From NCBI GenBank assembly GCA_020736575.1, contig JAGPYM010000007.1, positions 1,116,001 to 1,180,000 on the forward strand: 64,000 bases of DNA. The letters are read 5' to 3'. The notes under the pieces are model-generated. The model was not told the origin of the DNA and made no database searches. It worked only from the letters and a program-made list of their open reading frames with translations. The position numbers and the translations under genes were made by a program. Origin of the DNA: Thelonectria olida (taxonomy: Eukaryota; Ascomycota; Sordariomycetes; Hypocreales; Nectriaceae). Positions 1 through 9,830 of the stretch are shown here, in pieces. Numbering within the stretch: the first letter of the stretch is position 1; each line of letters opens with the position of its first letter.

Positions 1-2
1 CA

Positions 3-257
3 AGGGCGGCAAACTACTTCTCGCTCTACGACCAAGGGGCAGACGCCATTGTGGAAAAGGCCCGCCAGGACAAGGAGCAGCAGCGCGGGAACAGCTGTCG
101 AGACGCCGAGCACTTTTCGTACGACGAGCTCAAGGCACTAGTAGAGCTGTGTTATAGCGAGCAGCTGGCGAATCCGGAGCGTGGCATTTCGGCGGCGGCG
201 AAGCGGCAGATGGCGGATAAGTTGCTGGGGTTGAGCGAGCATATGTGGCAGACTTAG
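3..257 (+). CDS. C-terminal end of an unidentified protein (5' partial)
   Basis: An open frame enters from the left edge and stops at TAG 255-257, giving the last 84 residues of a protein. The tail is hydrophilic and probably helical, with a charged stretch (EKARQDKEQQR) followed by FSYDELKALVELCYSEQ and ending SEHMWQT. There is no membrane segment or signal peptide. Third-position GC and the absence of in-frame stops are consistent with real coding sequence. I do not recognise the family. The start lies outside the window, and the GTG at 51 is only an internal codon. Confidence 0.55.
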   Translation, partial: RAANYFSLYDQGADAIVEKARQDKEQQRGNSCRDAEHFSYDELKALVELCYSEQLANPERGISAAAKRQMADKLLGLSEHMWQT

Positions 258-572
258 ATGATGCTTGTGAACTGTGGGAAATGTTTGAGTGTTGCATTCA
301 TGGCAGGGCATTATATGAGTGCACGAGATCAAGTTCAAGTGGTTGGGTTCAGTAGCACGGCGTAATGAGACGGTATTGCAATTACTCGGGCTGAGGATGT
401 TTGCGTTTTCACATCAGAACTATTCCTTTGAAAAGACAAGCGTGCTCACTTGAACACAAGGTGCTTATTCTGGGCTCACTTTTTTATTCCTTGATATACT
501 ACAAGTGTTGTTGAACTCCCATCTCAAACATGGCTTCTCTTCGCCAAGTCGACACAGAGACCGAAATGGTCC
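258..572. other. Intergenic, convergent 3' flanks
   Basis: This stretch lies between the end of the leftmost gene and the stop of the minus-strand GH43 gene. It should hold both 3' untranslated regions and polyadenylation signals. I see no gene or RNA in it. Confidence 0.6.
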
Positions 573-2099
573 TTATGACGCTGTAGGAGCGAGAGCCTCC
601 CATTCCTTCACACCAACGCCACCAAACTGGCCGCTGCTTCCCGACGCAGTAAGGACAGCTCGAAGAGAAGTTGTTTTGATCTGAGAAAAGCCAACTTCCG
701 CCGGGTCGTCCGTAACATCCGTAGGATATGCACCCTCCGCGTCCACTGCCACCCACGAGCCGCTGTCGTCCTTGTACTCGACAACCCATTTCGCAGGCGG
801 CGGGACCCCGACGTTGGAGCCAGCAGCCTGGTCCGCGAAGAAGGCCACTCTCGTTCCGTTCAGCGTCACGGTTTCGTTCCACGTCAAGACGAGCGTGCTC
901 GTCTCCGGGGACGCATCGCCGTTGTACGACGACCAGTAGTCCGGCGGCAGTGGGTTGCTGGGGATCTTGCCATCGTTGAGCGACGCCGTCCAGTACTGGA
1001 TCGGCGTCGTCTTGACCGAGCTCGCCTCGGCCTTGAGAGCCACGTTGCGGGTCGGTGCGGCTGCGGCTCCGGCGCGGTGCGTCTGGACAACTTTGTTGAT
1101 GGCGGGCGGCGACTGGCTGTCGTCCCAGGTCAATTCGTCAAAGGCAACGCTGCGGCGGAAGTGCCCGCCGTCGGTGGCGTCAGCCGTGTGGTAGACCAGA
1201 TACCACTTCTCGCCGAGCTTGACGGCGCCGGAGTGCGATGTGGTTGACGATACGATGCCCAGTAGGACGCCTTGGAACGTCCACGGGCCGAGGGGCGAAG
1301 AGGACGTCCCGTAGGCGATGCAGGCGTGGTATGAGGTCGGCGTGCACGGCGAGTCGGCGCCGGCGTTGTTCGCGGCGTAGAGCATGTAGTATGTGTCGCC
1401 GCGCTTCATGAGCCAGGGAGCTTCAAAGAAGCCGTCCAGAGATGAGACAACGGTCGCGTCCGACTTGATGGTGACCATGTCGGAACCCAATTCGTAGCCA
1501 CGCAGCTCGCCAAAGGTTCCCTCATAGATGTACACTTTGCCGTCGTCGTCGACGAGGACAGTCGGGTCGATGTTTTGGATGCTGTTGGCCTCGGGGACTG
1601 ACTGGGACAGAATCGGACCGGCAGGGTGGGCATCCGTGTAAGGGCCGAGGGGAGAGGAGGCGACGGCAACGCCAATGGCGAACTTGTCCGAGGCGGTTGA
1701 GGCGGCTTCGGTGACGGGCGCGTACAAGTAGAACTTGTCGTCTTGGCCCTGGACGACTTGAGCCGCGTACGCAGTCCCCTGGGCTGCCCATGCAAAAACA
1801 TCTTCTGGCCGGGCGATATCAGGATGCAGAGTCCAGCTTGAGCCAGCGGGGTCTGGCGATTGGCCGACAAAAATCTGCCACTCGCTCATGACGAAGGAGT
1901 TGTCGTCCTGGGGGGCTTCATCGCGGCCTGAGAGTATGTACAGAGTGTCGTTGACGACCAGCGGTGCGGGATCGGCCGAGTAGTAGGATCCATCTGCGAG
2001 GATTGGGTTGCCGGTCGAGGTGAAGGTAAAGGGGTCTGCTGCGAAGGCTGAGAGGCCCTGAAGGAGCAACAGCAGAGCTGAAGCGGATAATGACGACAT
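573..2099 (-). CDS. Secreted glycoside hydrolase family 43 protein
   Basis: This is a single-exon gene of 508 residues starting at ATG 2099. A further in-frame ATG at 2123 would put eight residues before the signal peptide, so 2099 is preferred. Residues 1-20 form a signal peptide (MSSLSASALLLLLQGLSAFA). The five-bladed propeller of GH43 follows, with the expected catalytic triad: Asp43 in SADPAP (base), Asp178 in NIDPTVL (pKa modulator) and Glu226 in FFEAPWLMKRGDTYYMLY (acid). The C-terminal 170 residues look like a discoidin/beta-sandwich accessory domain (NVALKAEAS... to a terminal VKEWEAL). The family hydrolyses arabinan, xylan or galactan side chains outside the cell. The exact substrate cannot be read from sequence; arabinofuranosidase, endo-arabinanase or beta-xylosidase are all possible. 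Confidence 0.88.
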   Translation of the reverse strand: MSSLSASALLLLLQGLSAFAADPFTFTSTGNPILADGSYYSADPAPLVVNDTLYILSGRDEAPQDDNSFVMSEWQIFVGQSPDPAGSSWTLHPDIARPEDVFAWAAQGTAYAAQVVQGQDDKFYLYAPVTEAASTASDKFAIGVAVASSPLGPYTDAHPAGPILSQSVPEANSIQNIDPTVLVDDDGKVYIYEGTFGELRGYELGSDMVTIKSDATVVSSLDGFFEAPWLMKRGDTYYMLYAANNAGADSPCTPTSYHACIAYGTSSSPLGPWTFQGVLLGIVSSTTSHSGAVKLGEKWYLVYHTADATDGGHFRRSVAFDELTWDDSQSPPAINKVVQTHRAGAAAAPTRNVALKAEASSVKTTPIQYWTASLNDGKIPSNPLPPDYWSSYNGDASPETSTLVLTWNETVTLNGTRVAFFADQAAGSNVGVPPPAKWVVEYKDDSGSWVAVDAEGAYPTDVTDDPAEVGFSQIKTTSLRAVLTASGSSGQFGGVGVKEWEALAPTAS

Positions 2100-5000
2100 C
2101 CGAAGAGGAGGAGATATATACAAAAGATACGAGATAAATATACAATAATGGAAGACGGGTTATGTAAAGGGTTAACAGGGGATCATACTTTCGAGTTAGG
2201 TAGACCTAAAGAAACAAGTGACACTTGGGTCTGAAGGGCAACATGTCCGTATATATACAACTCTCGCAAACACCATGAAAGCCGACGAAGACAGTTTGAA
2301 ACTTTGCGTCAGTTCATCCTCCCCCCGTGCAGCTAGGGGTCAACGCAACCTGCGTTGGAAGTTTCATAGCAGCCCCAATGAGGACGGCCAGAAGCTGGCA
2401 GGGTTCGCACCAACTCAGCCCTTTCGGTTGAGCTTTCCGACGGCAGAACCGGCTTGTTAAGAAAAACATGGGGCGATCCGGGGTTACTTGGTCCGTAGGT
2501 TCCTGAAAGGGACATATTCGAGCCTCGAAATACGAGCATGAACGGTTGAAGTAGCACTGCGCAGGGATCTCAATGTGAAACGGGAGGAAACGGAAAATCC
2601 AGACCGGTGACGGAATATTTCACTGCAAACTCTTGGCTCCAGTAAATACACATTAAGGGTCTGGTTGCTGAAACGATGGCTCGTATAAATGTCTGGTGTT
2701 TAAATGGCATTGGAAGTGTGCGGTTCGTGAGTGCATGTATCGTCCCTTAGCCCAGCGATGAATAGGGATGTTCTGAATATCGGTTCACTCGTATTCGCAG
2801 TCCCAACCACGTGAATTCCATGAAGGTATTCTAGGCATTCTTGAGTTGGAAACATGGATATACTTTAGTTGTCTGTCTTTTGCGTATTGTGTAATTAATT
2901 GGTGAACAATGAGAGTGTTGAAGTGTTCCTATGCGTGACAAAAAGATAAGGTGGTGCCCCTAGTAAAGAAGGGCCATCGCAATGGCATTACTTTTCATAT
3001 ATGTGTAAGTTGATATGGGTAGTTAACGAACTTCCTCAATAATGTTGGTGGCTGAGTGAGAGGGAACAAAAGCGTTGTATGACTGCTTCTACAGCCTGCT
3101 TCACGCTAAGATTGCAGTGCAAAAAATAAGCGGGAAAATGAGGTCATGATATCTTCCAGCCTGCCTTGGGTACGCTAAATTTGCAGTGAAAGGAGGGGTA
3201 GGGCTGATCGCAGAATGCAACTGTACCAAACTCATGGATAGCGGCCGAGGTCTAGGTAGGCGAATGGAAGACAGATTCGGCAGGTAGATCTCCAAATGAT
3301 TGCATCTAATTATGCAGCTGGTTAAAACGTGGTGAGTACGGACTTTGAGGTCATGTACTAGCAAGCTGTTTGGCGAGTTCAAGAACTGCACAAGACGACG
3401 TCAAGTTGGAACAGTGACACGGGCCGTGAAAAGTCCGAACCTGAGTTCAAGTTGCAGTCAACTATGTGTGTTACGTTATTCGGACCGTTGCCCTCCTTCT
3501 GTCATTCCCGAGAAGCCAAGCCATTTCAGCCCAGCCGACGGGGTTCGGGGGAGGCAGTTGAGCTTTAAATCCATGCCACGATCTGGGGGCGCAGATAGTG
3601 TCTCATTCCACAGAGAGGGTTCTCCCAGGTCATAGTTCCCGTCACTTTTAGTGACATTTCTTTGCAGCCGGATACGCCGTCAGATGCCTATTTTTCTTGG
3701 TGGGTGTGTGGAGATGCTGAGCTTCGTATCGGTCTTTTTCTTTTTTTATCCTCCTGCAGCCAGAATCTCTCGGTCTTTGTGGACGAGTGTCCACTGGGTT
3801 GGACAAGGACAGGCGGTTTTGAGCACGTATACGTAGGTCTGGTACGTAGACGCACGCGCAACCTGGGAGAGCGTCCATGGATCTGAGGGTATTGAACTGG
3901 GGTTGTATGGAGCCCCCTGAGGCTTGTTTTTCGACAGTTGGTTGTGTGCATGTACATGTATCGATCATGGGGTTTGCTTGTTGATGTGTTGTTGTTGTTT
4001 GATACACGCACGACACAACACGCTGGAGAATGCGCTCATGTTCAGATACATTCACTTCGCATACACACACACTGGACCCTCTGTCCTCCTCCTCCTCATC
4101 ATTGTCCATGTATACACGCACGAAGCATCACCTCATGTCACTAGCGGAAATCCCGCGGCTGGTACCTTGCATGAGTCCCATCGACGGTCCCATCCCGTCG
4201 CCCTTTGAATGGTCCATGTCGTGTCTGGCGTCTGTGTGCTCATATGCAAAGCCGCCCCGGTCGATTCGAAACATGGTGCTTCCCACCTTTCGAATGAATG
4301 GATGAAGGGATGCGTCTTCGAGATGCTTTGTCTGGATGCAACCATGGCATCTGAACAGACCGGGAGACTAACACCAACAAGTGACTAGCAGCAAATGACA
4401 GTGTGCCAGTGGCGCAACCTAATCTAAGTTCGAGAAGCCGTTGGTGAATGGGGGCATGCTTCGTTGATGGTCCTTGAAATCTCGAAGCCTTGGAGGTCAT
4501 CTTATTAGAAGCGGCCATTCCAAGTTTTCCATGTCGACTATTCCATTCTCAATCTCATCCGGTCGCTGCCAAACTGGGCCATGGCCATATTGCCTGCTCC
4601 TTCATTCAAATACAATAGCATCGAGGGTTGCATCGTCGGGGGAAGTGAAGGCCAGGCTGCCAGGGACCCCATTCACCTTTTGAATCCAGAGTTTTAGTTG
4701 GATATGAGTGGCTCCCTCTCAAATTATCCATCCATCCCCTTTCCCGTTATCGATGGATGTGCGAACATGTACCGTAATTCCGCCCCTCCATTGTCAGTTG
4801 TGGAAGTGTGAGTGTGTAGTGGTGGGCGGTGGGTGCGTGAGCTCCATATCTAATGCACTCCCGATGACTTTGCCCAACCAACTCATCGATCCCTTTTCTG
4901 TTTATGTCATTATTATTCCCACTTCTCAACCATAGACAATGGAAGTCAATTAATCATCTCTAGTAGGCCGGAAATAGGGGAAACAAACCGCCAAAGCAGG

Positions 5001-5977
5001 TACAGATCCTCCTCCTCCCCCTTATCCACTCCGTCGATTTTCTAGTGCAGCTCTCAGGGGGGGTTCCAGTGGACGAATCAAGCCAACCCCACTGGAAGAA
5101 AAAACCATTCCAGTTGGTGTCGAGGTCGCAGGGACCAACCCACATACCCGACCGCATCTCCATCTGTTGATTGATGCCCGCGCAGGGGTCCATCATTTCC
5201 AGCTTCTCGCCTCCATCATCATCTTCCCCCCCTACTAGGTCATGTCCTCGTCCATTGGCCTTGATTCATTCATTCATCCATCCATTCATTCACAATCACT
5301 TTTCCTTTCTCATTCTCTCCTTCTCTTTCTTTCTTTCTTTCTTTCTTTCCCTCCCTCCCTCTTTCATCATCGGTTCCTCCCCGCCTTATTACCCTCATTT
5401 TGATTCTGTGGGCACCATCCCTCCCTTCTTGAGGTCATCCATCACAGCAACGCAACACAAGAAAACAACATCCACCCACCATCATAGAAAAAAGTAGGTA
5501 CCTACACACACACCCGGCACAGCACAACACAACACAACACAAACCAACCTACACAATACAACTCGACGCCCCCCGAACTCCCGAACCCCACGCGTCCGAG
5601 CGGGCCAAAAGCCACCTCATCCCTCTCCCGCCGCCTTTTTCCAGAGCTCATTCCCCTGGATTTTCGAAGTGGCGGCGCACCCGACCCTTTCAGTCTCAGA
5701 GTACGAAGCACCTACACACCTCCTAGGCTTCGTACAACAAACAGCTGGCACCTCTACTCCCCGTGACTTGAGACCCACGGCCAACAACTCGCGACCGACC
5801 GCGACTTGGAACTCGTTCTTTGCTTCTGTTATTCCCGTTCCCCTTTTTTATTTTGATGCCAGCGACAACTTCATCTCATTGAGACACCCGCTCACCAACG
5901 CAATTATTAGCGACAGGCTCGCGTCCTCTCCTTGAACCGCCGTCCCCTCTGGCCTAGAGGCCCCTGTTGCTGTGACC
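2100..5977. other. Long intergenic region: GH43 promoter and SMI1 upstream/leader
   Basis: There are 3.9 kb without a convincing gene; the open frames here are short, mutually overlapping and not protein-like. On the GH43 side there is a TATATATA element at 2250-2257, about 150 bp before the GH43 start, and GGCTRA-type motifs on the minus strand at 2415-2420 and 2748-2753. On the SMI1 side, 5200-5970 is strongly pyrimidine-rich with simple repeats, as expected for the promoter and long 5' leader of a constitutively expressed fungal gene. Confidence 0.55.
5264..5365. repeat. Microsatellites: ATTC/ATCC, TTTC and CCCT runs
   Basis: ATTC/ATCC tetranucleotide units run from 5264 to about 5292. 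They are followed by TTTC units (about 5325-5349) and CCCT units (to about 5361). Together they form a long pyrimidine tract some 600 bp before the SMI1 start codon, probably promoter or leader DNA. A short CACAA/CACAC-rich stretch follows at about 5503-5545. Confidence 0.8.
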
Positions 5978-7720
5978 ATGGCCTCCTCGTAAGTTGTTGC
6001 CCTTTTGCACTTTGGCCCCAAATCGTCAATCTCCAAACGCCCTCCCCAGCCGTTGTCGTCAACACAATCAGACCACGGTCGCTAACAATGCTTCTCCCCT
6101 CAGCTTCGGTTCTACATTTCGCTCCATCTGGCATGCCATGACCAGCAATGACAGGCGTATGCGCAATCCTCCAGAGTCCCCTTGTTTCAACCGCTTCGCC
6201 CACTAACCATTCAATTAATCTTTCCAGACTCTACCTTCGATTCCCCCTACCGCACTGGCCGCCACGTCCCCCTGCAGAATGGACGTAGCGACATCCTAAC
6301 CGGTGTAGCCACCGCCTCCGACTCGAGAAACGACGTTTCCTCTCCCTACTCCGACGAGTCTGGCCGTGCATCTCCCGCTAATGGCCTTCCCGGCCTCACG
6401 TCCACGAGCCCTACAAATAACGCCCCCTACTCACCCGGTCTAAGGGGCATTGCCGCGCGCAATGCCAGTCAAGGCGATGGCTTCGAAGTCCAGAGTCCCG
6501 GCGACGTGCAAATGCAGAGTTTCCAGGATGGGGCTCCTCCACCCCCTCCAGTCGCACACTCCTGGAGACGGATAGATTCATGGGCCGACGAGAACTACCC
6601 CGAATTATTTGACCAGCTTTGCGAAGGCGCCACCAACAATGATTTAAACGAGCTTGAGCATCAGCTTGACCTTTCGCTTCCCCAAGACGTTCGAGACTCC
6701 TTGATGGCTCACGACGGCCAAGAGCGAGGAGGAATGCCCACCGGAATTATTTTCTCCTCCATGCTGCTGGACTGCGAGGAAATCGTACAAGAGTGGGAAA
6801 ACTGGAGAAAGGTCAACCATCAGTACTTGCTAGAGTCGGCCGCAAGAGCGCCACCGAAGCCTTCTGCTAGCAGCGGTGAAGCATCCTCGTCAAAGCAAGG
6901 CGCCGCCCAAGGAAACCAGAATAATGGAGCCTGGCGACAAGATCTCATGGGCCGCCAGGACTGTGTTCCCCCCAATGCTGTTCAGAAGGTCTACGCGCAT
7001 CCCGGCTGGATCCCTTTGGTTCGAGACTGGGGCGGCAATAACCTGGCTGTCGACTTGGCTCCAGGTCCCAACGGCCAGTGGGGTCAAATCATCTTGTTCG
7101 GCCGCGACTATGACACAAAATATGTAGTGGCTCGCTCCTGGTCAGCATTCATCGCGGTCGTCGCCGACGATCTCAACAGTGGCAAGTGGTTTGTGGACGA
7201 AGACAGTAACGAGCTCAAGCTACGAGAGTTTAAGGAGACGCGAGTTGAGCCCTCTTATTTCAACATTCTGCGATGGAGAATGGACCAGAAGTACGGACGA
7301 AGGGCTGCCAACCGAAAATCGATGGCTGCTCGTGGCAAATCCAACTCACCGCTCGGCTCTCGTTCATCATCACCATACAGTGAGCCCGGTGACAACCGCG
7401 GCCGGTCGATGCAGAGACTGAGCGGCTCATCTCCTTTGACGAGCCCAATGCGACCCGGGTACGGGAAGATGACTTCCCTGGGTAGTGTGACGGAGGAAGC
7501 GGCCCCTCCCGAGATTGCCAGCGGCATCATCCAGCTCGATAAGCTAGTGGAAGTAGAGACGCCCCGGCAAAGCGACGACAGCAAACCCCCCAAAGCCGGC
7601 ACGCTACCCCGAGTAGAATCCGATCTTATTAAGCTCAAGGATAAGGAAAACGAGACGCCCAAGACGAATGGGAAGCAGCCCGAGACGGCAGATGAGTCGA
7701 TGAAGACGATTGATATCTAA
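5978..7720 (+). CDS. SMI1: Cell wall assembly regulator Smi1/Knr4 homologue
   Basis: Three exons (5978-5988, 6104-6156, 6228-7720) give 518 residues. The first coding exon is only 11 nt (ATGGCCTCCTC). The introns begin GTAAGT and GTATGC and have GCTAAC and ACTAAC branch sites. Splicing yields MASSFGSTFRSIWHAMTSND, then RHSTFDSPYRTGRH, the conserved start of fungal Knr4. The SMI1/KNR4 domain covers about residues 125-375 (SWRRIDSW, GGMPTGIIFSSMLLDCEEI, HPGWIPLVRDWGGNNLAVDLAPG, ILFGRDYDTKYVVA, WFVDEDSNELKLREF). Both tails are Ser/Pro-rich and probably disordered. In yeast the protein sits at sites of polarised growth and links the cell-integrity MAP kinase pathway to glucan and chitin synthesis. 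Stop codon TAA at 7718. Confidence 0.94.
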
Positions 7721-9809
7721 CCTGAGCAAGCTGGCAGGTGGGGGATTACATGGAGTGTTTTTTGAAGAACAACAATGATCGCACGAGAGGACTGGCATAC
7801 AGACAACGATGGCATGAGACTCTTTAATTTTCGGCAAAGCTCCGCAAAGAGGCAACTCTTACATTGGTAAACACATTTCGGCGTTGGTGGCGTCGTGTCA
7901 AACACGCAAAGAGAATTCTGTCTCTTTAATTATATACTGTACTTTTTCAAGGATGGAGGGAGATTGATGGATTGGTTGTTTTGTTTGCTGCTCGGTGCAG
8001 CGACCCTGAGAGGACGGTGCTTAAGGATGAGTTGAAATACCATACCCGTTTCCTGCCCTCATCTAGTTTTTACTTTGGTTCCGCTCTGGCCCTACGATGG
8101 AGGGAATGGGAGAGGCGGGGCAGAATTGGACAAGGCGCAGAGGACTCGAGTTGCAGATCCAAATGGCGAGGCGGTCGGGACCTCTTACACTGCCTAGAGG
8201 AGGCACTGGGGGGTAGCTATGTTACGATAGGGAATCCGATTTTGAATCCAAATGCCTTCTCATCTCGACGGGCAGCAATCACAGCCACGTCTAAGCCATC
8301 GCCAGGGAGCGACGATTCTACGGGGAAGGGACAGAACATGTGCAGAAGTGGCGCACAAGCTGCATGCACGGCACGCGTGGTGGCGCCAAAACTGTGTAAC
8401 GAACGGGTGAGTTGTGGACTGTTGATTGGCGTTGCGGTGAGTATTACGGCGAAAGGTGGTGTTTGGGGGCTGGAAAATCGGCAGCTAAACTGGGATGGGT
8501 GTGTTTTCCTGCAGGAGAGGTGAGGATGTAGGGTAAATTTGGTGGTGAGGGTAGGATGTTGAGTGTAAAGAGTTGGGCGACTTGTAGGAGTCAAGCGATA
8601 GATATATGCAATGATTTAAACAACAATGGGAGGGGCGGTTCGAGTAATTGTTTATTTCCGTGTCAGACAGTGTCTTGTCGCCTTTGGTGATGTTGGTAGA
8701 TACAAGACTGATTGGCAGTCGAGTAGCACTTGCCAGCCTTTTGAACGAGCCGAGATTTGAATGAAGTTGGAATAAGATTTAGACAGCTGACTAGAAACCA
8801 ACCATCCCTCAACATCATCGCCCACCTGGACATGGAAAACCCGAGAATACATTCTTACCAGTTCCTCATCTTCGTCTACACAAAGCATTCTCTCCCAACC
8901 GACATCAAGCACCCTTGCCTTGCCTTGCCATCATGACTTTTGCCCTCCAACCTTGAGGCGTCGGGCGTGTGGGGGATCTTGACGGGACCCTTGCAGATTC
9001 TAGCGTGTCAAATTGCGCCACGCTCGCTTTTTCTCGTGCCGTCGCTGCGTAGCATCGGCGGCTACCCGTTCAAAATTAGAAGCCCCTGAGACCCTCGGCC
9101 AATCAATTCCACGAGATGTGTTTGATACGCGGATTCGAACTGGTGCGGTTTTGTGGCGTCGGCGGCTGTGGAAATGCGCCGTTCCTGGGGATTCCTGGTG
9201 GGAGACAATACTTGCTGTCATTGTTGACGATGTCGTTGACTGGATATAGCAGGATTCGATTCCTACAGGTTGGTTCGTGGCAGCAGGATCCATTGTCCAG
9301 CTGCCAACAGAAGAGGTCGCTGGCATGGCCGCGCTCATTTCGGGACTTCAACGGCCGGCCAGCCCCGATCTTTTCGGAAAATGAGGAGAAGACGTGCAAA
9401 TGGTCGACGCCGCAAGGTCCGCATCCCGACGGCGCTTAACGCAGGCGAATCCTCCAAAGTTCCCCCCTGCAATTCACATGTGCCGACTGTCGAGCTGGGT
9501 GTCAAGGCGCGTTTCGCATTAGAGGGCAGCACCAACGTGCATATCGAACTAGCAGTAACAGATGCGCCCTCGTTCTATACCGCTAATTGTTTGTGTCGTT
9601 CTTGGGACGCTGTTGGTCTCTCACGATGGGGTCGAGTTCGCAAGGCTCAGCTCCCTGGGTGAAGATCCCCGACATGAGAGTCTTATAAACCATGAGATCC
9701 CCGCCCCCAATTGCCACTGATCTTGATTATATCTGTGTTTTCATTCATCGGTACTTTTTGGTTATCCTCTAGAGAGGGGCTGTTACCCATCTTTCGTTCT
9801 CCCCTCCCC
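7721..9809. other. Intergenic, no gene recognised
   Basis: This 2.1-kb stretch holds the SMI1 3' untranslated region and the upstream region of the DUF3433 gene. A 183-codon open frame at 7972-8523 and an 86-codon minus frame at 8652-8912 lack any recognisable domain, low-complexity bias apart, and I do not call them genes. No tRNA folds convincingly here. Confidence 0.5.
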
Positions 9810-9830
9810 ATGCCTTCCACGACAAGATGA
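9810..9830 (+). promoter_or_regulatory. Six-codon upstream ORF overlapping the DUF3433 start (ATGA)
   Basis: ATG at 9810 opens a six-codon frame whose TGA (9828-9830) overlaps the ATG of the main ORF (9827-9829) as ATGA. If it lies in the mRNA leader, ribosomes would have to leak past it or terminate and reinitiate in place, so it could damp or condition translation of the membrane protein. The transcript start is unknown. Confidence 0.5.

Noticed and set aside
7972..8523. 183-codon open frame after SMI1
   Set aside because: No recognisable family, uneven composition, and an overlapping antisense frame of similar quality.
9120..9270. tRNA-like GGATTCGAAC and AGGATTCGATTCCTAC stretches
   Set aside because: Neither T-loop is flanked by a complementary 5-bp stem, and no anticodon or acceptor stem could be placed.
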